Positions 41,850 through 53,705 of a DNA stretch of 64,000 nucleotides are shown here, piece after piece (positions within the stretch are counted from its first letter, which is position 1; each line of letters begins with the position of its first letter). The stretch is from positions 332,459 through 396,458 of the forward strand of contig LNAC01000376.1 of assembly GCA_002007465.1 (NCBI GenBank), read 5' to 3'. Under the pieces are notes generated by a model. It ran no database searches. It was not told the DNA's origin and saw only the letters and a list, made by a program, of their open reading frames with translations. The DNA comes from Ailurus styani (taxonomy: Eukaryota > Chordata > Mammalia > Carnivora > Ailuridae). The position numbers and the translations under genes are program-made.

Positions 41850-41890
<41 letters not shown>
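41850..41890. repeat. (GT)n microsatellite
   Basis: About 20 pure GT units abutting an old SINE tail. Confidence 0.98.
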
Positions 41891-41893
<3 letters not shown>

Positions 41894-41998
41894 AAAACTT
41901 TATTCATTTATTTAAGCTCTGCACCCAGTGTGAGGCTCAAACTCACTTCCTTGAGGTCAAAAGTCACATGTTCCACTGACTGAGCCAGCCAGGTGCCC
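41891..41998 (-). mobile_element. Old short Can-SINE, minus strand
   Basis: aagctctgcacccagtgtga...actgagccagccaggtgccc. Confidence 0.85.
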
Positions 41999-42051
41999 TG
42001 AGTAACATATATTTTAAATTGAATTCCTTTTATATAAAACAAAGCATTTTT

Positions 42052-42173
42052 AATTTTATTTTAAGTAGGCTCCACACCTAAAATGGGGCTTGAAATCACA
42101 ACCCTGAGATTAGGAGTCTAATGCTAAAAAAAAAAGAGTCGCATGCTTTAGTGACTGAGCCAGCCGGGTGCCC
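42052..42173 (-). mobile_element. Old Can-SINE with an A-rich internal insertion
   Basis: aagtaggctccacacctaaa...actgagccagccgggtgccc. A run of ten A splits the 'gagtctaatgct/gagtcgcatgct' duplicate. Confidence 0.82.
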
Positions 42174-42204
42174 CCAAAATAAGACATTTTTAAAAGAAAT
42201 TTCT

Positions 42205-42393
42205 TTTTTTTAAGATTTTATTTATTTATTTGACAGAGAGAGAGAGATCACAAATAGGCAGAGAGGCAGGCAGAGAGAGGAGGAAGCAGGCTCCCTGCTG
42301 AGCAAAGAGCCCGATGTGGGGCTCGATCCCAGGACCCTGACATGACCTGAGCCGAAGGCAGAGGCTTTAACCCACTGAGCCACCCAGGTGCCC
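42205..42393 (-). mobile_element. Can-SINE, minus strand
   Basis: Perfect TSD ttaaaagaaatttct (42190-42204 / 42394-42408). Confidence 0.97.
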
Positions 42394-42624
42394 TTAAAAG
42401 AAATTTCTGTGAATATACTACTCTAAGAAGAATCATAAACAACTTTGGAATCACATAATCTGAATTAATTTTTAGCTTTGAGAAGTAATGGTATTTTGCT
42501 TTGCATTGTCCTATTAGAAACTTAGTTGGGAGATAGATGCAGGAGAACATAGTCAAAGACTGTCTTACGGCAGCACTCTTTTTGGAGCTCAGTTGTAGAA
42601 AGACATTAAAAATGTTTTTATCCA

Positions 42625-42851
42625 GGGCGCCTGGGTGGCTCAGTGGGTTAAAGCCTCTGCTTTCGGCTCAGGTCATGATCTCAGGGTCCTGGGATCGAGG
42701 CCCGCATTGGGCTCTCTGCTCGGCAGGGAGCCTGCTTCCTCCTCTCTCTCTGCCTGCCTCTCTGCCTACTTGTGATCTGATCTCTCACTCTCTCTGTGTG
42801 TCAAATAAATAAATAAAACCTTTAAAAAAAAAAAGAGCCAGACTATTTAAA
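42625..42851 (+). mobile_element. Can-SINE, + strand
   Basis: Perfect TSD aaaaatgtttttatcca (42608-42624 / 42852-42868). Confidence 0.97.
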
Positions 42852-42868
42852 AAAAATGTTTTTATCCA

Positions 42869-43430
42869 AACCAGGCGAGTAGAATATTAACTTGAAATAA
42901 AATGCATGGCCTTGGAGCTATATTATTCCTACGTCTGCACTCAGGCTTCTAGGTTAAGGAATAATAAGTTTTGTTTCTAAAATTGTTTTTAGTGGAGCTC
43001 ACTTTAGTCCCCTTGGAAAAAGGTGTGGAGAAAGGCAGGTATGGTTTTTCCTACCAGCTTGAGTTATCTATTGACTTTAGAATATGCAGATGAACTTGGC
43101 CATTCTAAGTATGTAGGCTTAAAGATGTTTCTGAAATCAAAGGGAAAAAATAATTCAAATCCAATTCTGCCATTAAATATTTGATTACTAATGTAAAATA
43201 CACTTAGATTATTACTGAAATGTACATGAATATCTTCTCAAAATCATGAATAACAAACAATTCGGTTAGTGATGCTTTCAGTGTGAACATTTCAGTTAGG
43301 GTAGTTGCAGGTTTTGATAGGGAACTGGGTATATCAGTTATCCATTGCTGCATGGGAGACTACTGAAGAGGAAATCCAAAAAGCTATACTCTCTTTTTTA
43401 GGGATTCATACATAGATAGCAAAACTGTTA
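42869..43430. other. Nothing recognised
   Basis: Unique-looking intergenic sequence. Confidence 0.5.
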
Positions 43431-43445
43431 AAAATGCAAGGGAGT

Positions 43446-43640
43446 GGGCGCCTGGGTGGCTCAGTGGGTTAAAGCCTCTGCTTTCGGCCCAGGTCATGAT
43501 CTCAGGGTCCTGGGATCGAGGCCCGCATCGGGCTCCCTGCTTGGCAGGGAGCCTGCTTCCCCCTCTCTCTCTCTGCCTGCCTCTCTGCCTCCTTGTGATC
43601 TCTCTCCCGCTGTGAAATAAATAAATAAAATCTTTTAAAA
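43446..43640 (+). mobile_element. Can-SINE, + strand
   Basis: Perfect TSD aaaatgcaagggagt (43431-43445 / 43641-43655). Confidence 0.97.
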
Positions 43641-43717
43641 AAAATGCAAGGGAGTTATTACCACAGAAGTCAGAATAGTGGTTACTTCTGGGAGCATGTG
43701 GAGAGGGTATTGTTGAG

Positions 43718-44062
43718 CAATGTCTTTCGTTCATTGGGGCTACCATAACAAAAATACCATAGACTGGTGACTTCAACAACAAATACCTATTTCTCACAGT
43801 TCTGGAGGCACCCACGGCGGAAGCGATGTCGGGAGAAGACCTGTTTCCTGGTTCCTAGACACTTCTCACTGTGTCGTCATAAGGCAGAAGGGGCAAAAAA
43901 GCTCCCAGATTTCTTTTCTTCGGGCACTAATCCCATTCACGAAGGCTCCACCCTCATGACCTAATCACTTCCCAAAAGCCCTTCCTCCAAATACCATCAC
44001 ACTGGGGATTAGGCTTCAACCTATAAATTTGGGAGGGATACAGGCATTCATTGTACCGCAGA
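43718..44062 (-). mobile_element. MaLR LTR relic (MST/MLT1 type), minus strand
   Basis: ggggctaccataacaaaaat...tttctcacagttctggaggc...cctcatgacctaatcacttc...accatcacactggggattag is the reverse of the MaLR LTR as I know it. No internal region. Confidence 0.8.
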
Positions 44063-44164
44063 TGGTATGATATGGCCAGGATAATGGCCATTCTATCTTG
44101 TGATGGGTACACGGGTGTTTGCTTTATAATAATACATAGCTACTTCAACTACAAATTACGTTTT

Positions 44165-44352
44165 TTTTAAAGATTTTATTTTATTTGACACAGAGAGAGA
44201 GATCACAAGTAGGCAGAGAGGCAGGCAGAGAGAGAGGAGGAAGCAGGCTCCCTGCTGAGCAGAGAGCCCGATGCGGGCCTCGATCCCAGGACCCTGAGAT
44301 CATGACCTGAGCCGAAGGCAGAGGCTTTAACCCACTGAGCCACCCAGGCACC
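44165..44352 (-). mobile_element. Can-SINE, minus strand
   Basis: TSD ctacaaattacgtttt (44149-44164) / ctacatattatgtttt (44353-44368). Confidence 0.93.
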
Positions 44353-44504
44353 CTACATATTATGTTTTATATACTCTTTTGCATCTAGATCATATCTCAC
44401 AATAAAAAGGGCTAAACATATAAAATATCTAACAGAGACCGTGGATGAAAATATCTTAAATGAGGGGGAAAAAAGCAATAGAGCAAAATCACAAGCCTAT
44501 CCAA

Positions 44505-44735
44505 AACTTACTCTCTTCCCTGCTACGTTTCATCCATAGCACTTACCACCAACTGACACATGGATTTTATGAAGTGACTTTGTCATCTAGTTCCCTTACC
44601 TACATCTGGAATGTATTTTTCATGAACACAGGACTTTTTTATTTGTTTACTTTTTAATCCTCTATGCCTAGGAGTGTGTAGCACATGGCGGGTGCTGAAT
44701 ATGTGTATGCTGAATCAATCAGTGAATGAATAGAT
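44505..44735 (+). repeat. L2 3'-end relic
   Basis: acttaccaccaactgacaca...gtgtagcacatggcgggtgc...gctgaatcaatcagtgaatg follows the L2 3' terminus order. Confidence 0.6.
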
Positions 44736-45135
44736 TTTAAGAATTAACCTTTTGCTGCAAGAGACACTGTTCTGGTGGTTTGCCACTTTATGAATGATGG
44801 GCCTCCTGGTGGCTTAGATAATGATTTTGCATCATGTATCTGGTGATCAGTCACTGGAGTGTTAAGCTTCCCACGGAGTTTGGTGGGAAGGAAGGCCCAT
44901 TGGCCATTTTATCTCCTAGGAGTTGCATTTGCTGTCACTTTTCTGCTTATGCATTTCTCTTAAAGGTTGAGGTAAAGTGAGAAAGGTTAACAGAAATTAC
45001 CACAACTCAGAGCAGTTCTGGGACATAGCTCCTGCATATTACAGTCATTGTATTGTAAACTCCATGATACTGAATTTCTCCTGCTGTGACCATATTAGGT
45101 CAGAAGAATACGATTGAGGTTCGTAAGAAAGGTAT
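44736..45135. other. Nothing recognised
   Basis: Unique-looking intergenic sequence. Confidence 0.5.
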
Positions 45136-45149
45136 ACACTACACTACTT

Positions 45150-45333
45150 TTTAATAAGTTTTTAAAGATTTTATTTATTTTGGAGGAAGGGGGCATGAGC
45201 AGGCGTGGGGGCAGGGGGAGAAGCAGACTCCCCTCAGAGCAGGGAGTCCGATGTGGCGCTCGATCCCAGGACCCCAGCATCATGACCTGAGCTGAAGGCA
45301 GAGGCTTAACTGACTGAGCCACCCAGGCACCCT
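45150..45333 (-). mobile_element. Older Can-SINE, minus strand
   Basis: taaagattttatttattttg...actgactgagccacccaggc. Flanks ctacactact / ctacactacc. Confidence 0.9.
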
Positions 45334-45774
45334 ACACTACCATAAGTAGTATACATCTTTTATCATACATTATCACATTTAAGCCTCAGAAATGCCCTTT
45401 AAGTTAGTTAATATTACTTCCATCCTACCAGAGAATTTACTGAGCTATCAGAGAATGTTTTCTCCCTGCTGTATATATTTTTTCCTTTTAATGACTGGAG
45501 GCCTTTATGCTTGGGAGGAGGAGAAAGATCTAAGTGCTTCAGAGGCCAGTGAGGAAAGAAAGGAAACACAGGGAGCTGGACCCTGAGTCTCCACAAGAGG
45601 GGAGACTCGGGCTCTTCTCCCTACCAAGACTTGGGGAGAAAACTTCAGAAGCCTTGTAGGAGAGCGGTGTGGCAAGGAGCAGGTAGTGAGGTGGTGCTCA
45701 GGGAGGCTGATCCTAGGACTAGAATCTTCCTCGGGAAGAGACAAACATCTCAAATCCCTAGAGGCAGCCAGAGA

Positions 45775-46010
45775 GGTTGAATGCTTTGCCCAAGGTCAAA
45801 GAGCAAGTGTGTAACAGAACTGAGATTCAGGGGGCGCCTGGGTGGCTCAGTCAGTCGGTTGGGCATCTGCCTTTGGCTCAGGTCTTGATCCCAGGGTCCA
45901 GGGTCGTGGGATCGAGTCCTGAATCGGGCTCCTTGCTCAGTGGGGAGCCTGCTTCTCCCTCTGCCCCTCCCCAGGCTCGTGCTCTCTCTCTCTCTCTCCG
46001 ACAAATAAAT

Positions 46011-46066
<56 letters not shown>

Positions 46067-46093
46067 GAAAGAAAGAAAGAAAGAAAGAAAGGA

Positions 46094-46149
<56 letters not shown>

Positions 46150-46232
46150 AGAAAGAAAAAGAACTAAGATTCAAGCCCAGATGTGTCAGACTGCGGAGCC
46201 AAAGCTCTTCACCACTCTACCAGACTTCTTAG
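45775..46232 (+). repeat. MIR interrupted by a SINE and its microsatellite
   Basis: tttgcccaaggtcaaagagc...cagaactgagattca then, past the insertion, agcccagatgtgtcagactg...cttcaccactctacc is an unusually well-ordered MIR core. Confidence 0.75.
45830..46159 (+). mobile_element. Can-SINE with a long (GAAA)n tail
   Basis: TSD agaactgagattca (45816-45829) / agaactaagattca (46160-46173). The tail has become a GAAA repeat of about 145 bp (46013-46158). Confidence 0.95.
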
Positions 46233-46235
46233 CAT

Positions 46236-46640
46236 CATTGACTCTCTTCTGGTCATGATGAACTGTTGTCCTGCCATATGCATTTCTGGACCCCAAAACT
46301 GGTTAATGTATACATTCAGAAATGGTACCAAGAAATGGTAGTGGGACAGGAGACAGTCATTCAACAGTCTGCCCTGAAATCCTACTGGGTTAGCTTTGAT
46401 TCCACATTCTAGTCTATGGCACAGGCTTGTTTCCACTTTCACTCTATGAAGTTGCTGTGATGACTATTTACAAGTGTATTTACTTGCAAGCCCTTATTTT
46501 CTACTTCAGTAACCTCTGCCATTAATATTTATTATTAATCCATAAAGCACACATAATTGGATCTAAGTAGGTGACCCTAAATTAGCAAATTCCTAGCCCA
46601 TCAACTGCAAAGGATTTATTGGTTCCAGAAGTTATTCATT
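46236..46640. other. Nothing recognised
   Basis: Unique-looking intergenic sequence. Confidence 0.5.
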
Positions 46641-46654
46641 TTTTTAATTTTTTT

Positions 46655-46868
46655 TTATTTTATTTTTTTTTTAAAAGATTTTATTTATTTATTTGACACA
46701 GAGAGAGAGAGATCAGATCACAAGCAGGCAGAGAGGCAGGCAGAGAGAGAGGGGGAAGCAGGCTCCCCACTGAGCAGGGAGCCCGATGCGGGCCTCGATC
46801 CCAGGACCCTGAGATCATGACCTGAGCCGAAGGCAGAGGCTTTAACCCACTGAGCCACCCAGGCGCCC
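46655..46868 (-). mobile_element. Can-SINE, minus strand
   Basis: Flanks tattcattttttt on both sides (46634 and 46869), with a long T-rich tail. Confidence 0.94.
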
Positions 46869-47149
46869 TATTCATTTTTTTTAAATCACTGATTCTCTGG
46901 GGGGGATTTCAGAGCCTCTTTTCATGACCATTCCATCTCAAATAACTGGCAAAATAGCCTGAGCAGACTTTGAAAGTGCTGGATATTTGATAAATGTCTA
47001 GAACTTTCATTTAAAGTTAAGGACAAAAGGTGATCATTTCTCTGTGAATAATACCAGAAAAGGAAAGACTGTCTTGATAAACTCAGGATGAAAAGGTCAT
47101 AGTGAGTGATACACTTGATAACTTAGTTTGGTGTACAAATTTCTTTTTT

Positions 47150-47370
47150 GTTGTTGCTGTTGGTTTTTTTGTTAGCTTTTTAAAGATTTTACTTATTTGA
47201 TGCAGAGAGAAAGAGAGAGAGAGCACAAGTAGGGGAGCAGCAGGCAGAGGGAGAGGGAGAAACAGGCTCCTCACTGAGCAAGGATCCCAACATGGGGTTC
47301 CCTCCCGGGACCCCAAGATCATGACCTAAGCCGAAGGCAGACGCTTAACCATCTGAGCCACCCAGGTGCA
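47150..47370 (-). mobile_element. Older Can-SINE, minus strand
   Basis: taaagattttacttatttga...accatctgagccacccaggt. Flanks acaaatttctt / ctaaatttctt. Confidence 0.9.
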
Positions 47371-47666
47371 CTAAATTTCTTACCCACCTCTCTGGCAAGT
47401 GATGAGTGTGGAAATAATAAACAAGCTAAAATATCTCTATGGATTTAATAAATAAAAGAATGGATCAAAAAAAGCATCTCATATAAACAACAATCATTCA
47501 GGGAAAAAAATGAAAATAAAAAGCCAAAGAAATAATTTACTGTGTCTTAAGACTTAAAAAACCCACATTTTCAACACAGAAGGGGAGAGAGGAAATGCAC
47601 AGGAGAGACAGAAGTTGAGAAAGCAAGTGGGGGGATAGAGAAGCAAATGAAAAAACAAACAAGCAG

Positions 47667-47706
47667 GGGTACCTGAGAGGCTCAGTCAGTTGAGCATCTG
47701 ACTCCT
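47667..47706 (+). mobile_element. Head of a + strand Can-SINE, cut by the next SINE
   Basis: ggtacctgagaggctcagtc...gttgagcatctgactcc, then abruptly a minus-strand SINE tail. Confidence 0.75.
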
Positions 47707-47898
47707 TTTTTTTTTTTTTTAAGATTTTATTTATTTATTTCAGAGAGAGACAGAGAGAGAGCAGGGGGAGAGACAGAAGGAGAGGGAGAAGCAGACTTCC
47801 GGTCGAGCAGGGAGACCGCCATGGGCTTGATCTCAGGACCCCGTGACCATAACCCAAGCCAGAGGCAGGCACTTAACTGACTGAGCCTCCCAGGCACC
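47707..47898 (-). mobile_element. Older Can-SINE, minus strand, inserted in the preceding SINE
   Basis: aagattttatttatttattt...actgactgagcctcccaggc. Confidence 0.88.
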
Positions 47899-47919
47899 CC
47901 TTGATTATTTTAAGTAAAA

Positions 47920-48400
47920 CTTTTATTGAAGATACAACCTATGCAGGAAGGACGCTCAGAGCCTCCTCTGTCCGAGGGAAGCAGGAAATAAGTCTGCCGT
48001 GTGGAAGGTGCCACCCCTGCACCAGGAAGCAAAGAGACATCCTTATCGCCAGACGTGGGGGATTTAGAGCCCAGAGGCTGTATAAACAACCCTGGTTACT
48101 TTTTACTAATTTGCTACCGCAGTCCAAATTCTGTCCAGAATTCCTGGCTAATTGACACTCCCAAAGTTAAGTTTTCTTTGTTCTGACGCAATAATGTGTC
48201 TTTCTCTACAGAGTATAAAAGCTGCATGCCTCGAGTCCTTTATTTAGGTCTCAGTTTCGTTATTGGACCTCCATGCACACTTAATAAAACTTTGGGGTTT
48301 CTTCCCCTGTTAATGCGTGTCGTGTAAATGTAATTCCTACTACAGCTGGAAAGCCTTGAGGGTAGAGAAAGAACTTCTCCGTCCCTTCAAAGCCACGCGT
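47920..48400 (+). mobile_element. Solo ERV LTR relic, + strand
   Basis: Has a TATA box (gagtataaaagc, 48214-48220) and AATAAA (48283-48288) about 70 bp apart, with tttggggtttcttcccctgt after it: U3-R-U5 order. No viral genes. Probably class I; ends approximate. Confidence 0.65.
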
Positions 48401-48689
48401 GGCTGGCTGTTTCGGTGATTGCTGCCGGCTGGATTCCAGCTGCCTGTAGCCATGGCTTGAGTGATCCTCCTGGACGATGACTCTGGGCTTGACTACGTGA
48501 CTCCTTGTACCCAGGAGACAACAGAAAGTGGGAAGCAAGTAAGAGCTTCCCAAGTCATAGCACTTTGGGATATCTTCTCTTGTTTTTGCTTGGTGCTCTG
48601 AGACTACCATGTCAACAGGGCAGGCTCACGTACAGAAGACGAGAGCCCATGGAACACTTAGAAAGTCACCTCAGCTGAGGGCTCTTAGT

Positions 48690-48865
48690 TAGCTGACCAG
48701 TGCGCGACAAGCCCAGCTGCCAGCAGTAGAGGAACCACGCATTTGAGCGAAGCCCAGCCTCCCAAGCTTCAGAACTGTGAGTCCGTGAGTGATGGTTGTT
48801 TTAAGCCATTATGATGGGGGGAGGTGGTTATGACCCAGTAAAAGCTAACGAACTGATCCACCATG
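48690..48865 (+). mobile_element. MaLR/ERVL-type LTR 3' fragment
   Basis: cttcagaactgtgagtccgt...ggttgttttaagccattatg...aaaagctaacgaactga matches the ends of MLT/MST-like LTRs. Confidence 0.6.
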
Positions 48866-49089
48866 TCAGCCACCTCCCAGGCTGCCTTTGCAAGTGTTAC
48901 GGAAAAGACAGTGTCTTGTTTCCCTCTCTCACCAGTCAGTAGTGTGGTGTTGTGGTTTATAATCAGACAAATATATTTGTTCCCTGGCACAGAGCTCCTA
49001 AAAGCCTTGGAATTTCCTGTGAGGAGAGCGGTTAAGGTGTTTTTTGTTATGTCAATGAGGCGATTGGGGGAAAACCCTTGAAGATGGAG

Positions 49090-49745
49090 TTGCCAGTGGA
49101 ACCAATCATGTTCTTAGAGGGTTGGAACTCCCAGCTCCCCACCCCCACCCCCCTCCACCTCCGGGACGAGAGAGGGGCTGGAGTTCGAGCTCAATCACCA
49201 ATGGCCAGTGATTTAATCAATCACACCTGGGGCCTGAAGCCTCCATAAAAACCCCAAAGGAAGGCGTTCTGAGGTGGTGAAGCGCCGGAGGTGTGGGGAG
49301 ACAGGCGCGCTCCACGAGCTCGGCGGCCCCGTGCCCCTTTCCACACGGCTGGTCCTGCCTGCCCCTTCCATATGGTTCTTCCTGAGTTAGGTCCTCTTCT
49401 GATTCACCAATGATCTGGTAAGTAAATTGTTTTGTGAGCTACTCCAGCAAATGACTTGAACTTGAGGAGGGGATTCTAGAAACTTCTGATGTATAGCTGG
49501 TCCGCGAGAAGCTCGGCGATGACTTGGATTTGTGGTTGGCATCTTAAGTTGGGGTTAGGAGTAGGGGGGTGGCGGTCGAGTGGGATTGAGCCCTTTACCT
49601 GGGGTGTGTCATGCTATCTGCAGGGAAATGGTGTCAGAATTGAGTTGACTTGTAGGACGCCCAGCTGGTCTCGCGGAACTGCTTGGTGGCGGGTTGGGGG
49701 AGGGGGCGCAGAACCCCCACATGGCAATCGGGTGCAGTATCACAG
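49090..49745 (+). mobile_element. Old ERV LTR relic, + strand
   Basis: gaagcctccataaaaacccc...gttcttcctgagttaggtcc...agttgacttgtaggacgccc follows an old mammalian LTR and its flank as I recall them. Family not fixed. Confidence 0.5.
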
Positions 49746-50730
49746 GTAGAAGCCTTATTACATCTATTACTGAACCATTTGGGGAGCTATGCATCAGCTT
49801 TGATGCCTTCCTCTCCGTCAGCCTGCGTTTATCCATCACCAAAAGCTCTTGTTTTCACCCCCTAGAAATCTGAAATCCCTTCCTTGTTGCTCATTTATAG
49901 AGGCAGCACCCTAGTCCAGGCTTGCCCTGAGACTAAACCGGGATTCCTTTTTCCTCTCCCTGCGTCACCCCGGCCCCATTCGGATCTGCTGTCCAGTGTA
50001 ACAGAATGAGCATTTTCAGACAAATGTGACCATGCACAACACCCCCCCCACCCCCGCCGCCTTCTTCCACTCCTTCGGTTACTCTCATTGACCTTATCCG
50101 AAAAGTCCCTGTTTTTCCTTTTCAGGGCCTGAGCCGCCCCCTCCCCCACTTCTGGCCTCACCTCCACGGGCTCTCTCTGCCCAAGCTCTGCCTTCAGGTT
50201 TGCGAAGGGGCAGTGCCCCAGCCACAGAGCCTTTTGTGGTATGCTGTCGCTTTGACCACGAATTTTGCTCTGTTTTGCCCCCATGGACTTTCCCCCCAAC
50301 TTTCTCCTGGCCCCTGTGGTATCGCCTGCCGAGAGCAGCCTTTCCTGACGGCCTAGAGCAGGTTCTAGCCTCCTGGAGTGTACTGACCTCCTGTGTCATT
50401 TGGTGGTGGAGTGTGCTCACGTCCGCGTGGTGCCCAGGGTGGGTGAATGTATTCCCAGCTCCACTGCCACCTCGAGAAAGTAAGAAGTGCTGAGCTTTGC
50501 TCTCCCTTGGCACCCTAATGCCTTAGCATAGTGCCTGACACATAACTGATCGCCAGAATATGATTGGATAACTTTGATAGGCAGAATTGATTTCACTTGG
50601 CATATGAAATAAATTCAACAGATAGTTCCTGACTTAAGAACTGCTGAATGCACAAGCCTGGGACAGGAAGGGGATAGCCTATCTGACCCGCATTGCGTTT
50701 TTTGCACGTCATACACTAAGTGTTTTTGGA
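49746..50730. other. GC-richer intergenic stretch, nothing recognised
   Basis: 49860-50510 is GC- and CT-rich with open frames on both strands, but no start, domain or splice pattern I can support. Confidence 0.4.
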
Positions 50731-50746
50731 ATGAATGAGTAATTTA

Positions 50747-50962
50747 TTTATTTATTTATTTTTTTTTTAAAGATTTTATTTATTTATTTGACACAGAGAG
50801 AGAGATTACAAGTAGGCAGAGAGGCAGGCAGAGAGACAGGGAGAGGAGGAAGCGGGCTCCCCGCTGAGCAGAGAGCCCGATGTGGGCCTCGATCCCAGGA
50901 CCCTGAGATCATGACCTGAGCCGAAAGCAGAGGCTTTAACCCACTGAGCCACTCAGGCGCCC
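50747..50962 (-). mobile_element. Can-SINE, minus strand
   Basis: Perfect TSD gaatgagtaattta (50733-50746 / 50963-50976). Confidence 0.97.
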
Positions 50963-50976
50963 GAATGAGTAATTTA

Positions 50977-51640
50977 ATTAGAGGATTTTGAAGGGATAAA
51001 TAAGACTGTATACAAAAAACCAACGTTTCCTTTATACTTGTAATAATCAATTATGTCGTTTCCTTTGTGTAGCTACGGCAGTACTTTGTAAGCAAAATTT
51101 AAATGAGTACTTCCGTGGATGTACATCTGTGAACAGCAGTGAAGTTCTGTGGGATAATATCTTGAGATCATAATTGCTGAACATCTCTATACAGTCTGCA
51201 AAAAGGTCTCTCTCGGTTTGTGCAACACTAAACTCTTACCAGTAGAGAAATGAGCATAAATTCAAGTCTACTTTTCTTAAACATAAGTAGCAATCAGAAC
51301 AGAAGATAAATATTATTTTGTCCCCTCATCATCCTTCTTATTAACCTTCTTGAAAGCATTTCATTTCTCAAATGTATTCAAATGTAAAAAAAAAAAGTCA
51401 TTGGTACCCTAGAAAATCCACAGGCTCTGAAGTACCTCGCAGATGAAACAGATCTCTTGCAGTGCATCGCTGCGGGAATAGTCCTGAGGTGCTCACGCCT
51501 TTCGGCATCCACACCTGTGGTTCCTGGGTGCACTGACTGAGTGCTTGGCCATGTGACTTGCCTTGCCTACGAAATGGTGAGCATAAATGATGGCTTATTT
51601 AAGCTTGTGTTAGGACCCCAGTCTTGCTACTCTAATGGGG
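50977..51640. other. Nothing recognised
   Basis: Unique-looking intergenic sequence; 51515-51560 faintly resembles the LTR head seen at 53300. Confidence 0.45.
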
Positions 51641-51644
51641 TTTT

Positions 51645-51836
51645 TCTTTTTTTTCTTTTTTTTTTTTTAGATTTTCTTTATTTGTCAGAGAGAGCACAAG
51701 CAGGCAGAGTGGCAGGCAGAGGGAGAAGCAGGCTCCCCGCCAAGCAAGGAGCCGATGCAGGACTCAATCCCAGGACCCTGGGATCATGACCCCAGCGGAA
51801 GGCAGCCGCCTAACCAACTGAGCTACTCAGGCGTCC
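51645..51836 (-). mobile_element. Older Can-SINE, minus strand
   Basis: agattttctttatttgtcag...accaactgagctactcaggc. Confidence 0.9.
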
Positions 51837-51916
51837 CTACTCTTAACAGTTTTCTAAACACGAACCTGATCTGTCAGTCCACTACTTACAGGCCTTCAAG
51901 ATTCAGAACTAGCCTT

Positions 51917-52018
51917 AGGGCCCCTGGCTGGCTCAGTTGGAAGAGCACGCAGCTCTTGATCTCAGGGTCATGAGTTGGAGCCCAAAGTTGGGTGGAGAGA
52001 TAACTTAAAAATAATTCA
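51917..52018 (+). mobile_element. Old short Can-SINE, + strand
   Basis: gcccctggctggctcagttg...catgagttggagcccaaagt. Confidence 0.87.
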
Positions 52019-52019
52019 G

Positions 52020-52197
52020 GGGCACCTGGGTGGCTCAGTCGGTTGAGCATCTGCCTTCAGCTCAGGTCATGATCCCGGGATCCTGGGAGGTATTCCCACA
52101 TGGGGCTCCCTGCTCACTGGGGAGTCTGCCTCTCCCTCTCCCCTCTCCCCAACTCCTGTGCATGCTCGCTCACAAATAAATGAAATCTTTAAAAAAT
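52020..52197 (+). mobile_element. Older Can-SINE, + strand
   Basis: ggcacctgggtggctcagtc...cacaaataaatgaaatcttt, in the tail of the preceding SINE. A (GT)n tract follows at 52205-52232. Confidence 0.92.
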
Positions 52198-52232
52198 ATA
52201 TAGGAGTGTGTGTGTGTGTGTGTATGTGTGTG

Positions 52233-53265
52233 TCTTTTTGCCTTTCAATCTGTCAGAAAAAGGCCCACTGTCCATGGAATTACATGTGCTTCTGTAGAGT
52301 CTAACTTAGGAGCCACTTCTCAGTGTATTTTGAAATTTCAGATTCTAAAATTAGGAATCCTGCATAGGGGTTCTTTGGCCACACATGACACTGACTGAGA
52401 GCTTTAAGTCTGAGGGAAAGAGAGATGTCAGCAGTCATTCTTGTTTAATTTCTTTCTAATGCGTACTTAGCATCTTAATGCCGTACTCTGGCTAGGATGC
52501 AACCCTCTTCACACTGTTAAACAGTGATAAATAGGTCCAGATGCTTTACTCTAAAAGGACATTTTAGTTAATGTTCCTTGAGGAGAAGCAATAGTAACCA
52601 ATGTTGCCATTTGTCAGGTCATTCTGGGCTCCAGACGGCCTCACCCGTGCTTGAGGAAATACGAATGTTTTATTGAGCTGGAAGATTAAATAATACGAGC
52701 TGAGCCACTTCTACCACTTTGGGAGGGGTTTTAAATTGAAGCCGCAGGCATTTCTGATGAAACGCACCACGAAGTGTAACCAAGTAATCAAAACTGCTCT
52801 CTTCTGCGACAGGATGAGTGAGCTGTGAGTGTCCCACAAACAACAATTGATAGAACTGTCCCCTCCTTGCCTCCTAGCAGAAAAGCACTTGGGAGTATTA
52901 TTGACTAAATTTACAAAAGAAATAGTTTCAGGACTATGTATCTCTAGGTCTCTAAGATGATTAAATATCTTCACGAAAGATTTTGAAAGCGGGGATTACC
53001 CTGATAAAATGCTAGTAGGCGATTGCTTAGAAATCACTGTTGGTTCTTCAGCTTGAAATACAACTTCCTCCAAAGGTTGTTGGATTAGTTATGTGATGGT
53101 TGCATCAAGGAGTTAAGATTGTAACCATTATTCCACATTAACACAATAAAAATGAACTTCTGTTGGCACTTGATCACCAATGATTGCTGGGAACCCAGTT
53201 TGGATCTGGAACCAATGGGGACTAGCTGCGGGAGATGGCAAACATGGCCAAAATCTTTGCCTTTG
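52233..53265. other. Nothing recognised
   Basis: About 1 kb of SINE-free intergenic sequence. Confidence 0.5.
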
Positions 53266-53289
53266 TTCCCAAGCACCTGGTTGATTTAT

Positions 53290-53705
53290 CTGCCCCTTGA
53301 CCGTGGGTTGGCCATGTGACTTGCTTTGGCCAATAGGGCACTAAAAATGTGACGCAACCGCAGGCTTGAGAAGTGTTTGTACAGTTTGGTTTGCCTTCTC
53401 TTGCACCTCTCTGGTAAATGCCGTGTGAAGATCCCCAGGCTGTCCCGCAGAGGACAGGGAGCCAGGTGGCCCTGTCACTAACACAGCCCTCCAGCCAACA
53501 GCCGCCTACCTGCCAGACAGAAGGGCGTCATCGTCTACATCATCCAGCTGACTGCGTGAGTGGTCCATGCACAAAAACAAGTGAAATCGACACAAGTAGC
53601 CTCGCGCAGAATCTGCCTGCTGACCCACAGTCCCGAGAGCTAAATAAATGCTGGTTTCAAGCTGCTGATGTTTGCAGCAGTTAAGCAGTAAAAGCTAACT
53701 GCTAC
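53290..53705 (+). mobile_element. MaLR/ERVL-type LTR relic
   Basis: gggttggccatgtgacttgc...gcttgagaagtgtttgtaca...aaataaatgctggtttcaag...aagctaactgctacata follows an old LTR ending in a polyadenylation signal and ...ctaactg. Family not fixed. The 88-codon open frame inside it is not a gene. Confidence 0.55.

Noticed and set aside
45878..46174. Phe/Leu/Ser-rich and Lys/Glu-rich frames
   Set aside because: Read-through of the GAAA microsatellite on either strand.
50094..50513. Protein-coding exon in the GC-rich stretch (frames on both strands)
   Set aside because: Overlapping frames on opposite strands without motifs or splice sites indicate base composition, not coding.
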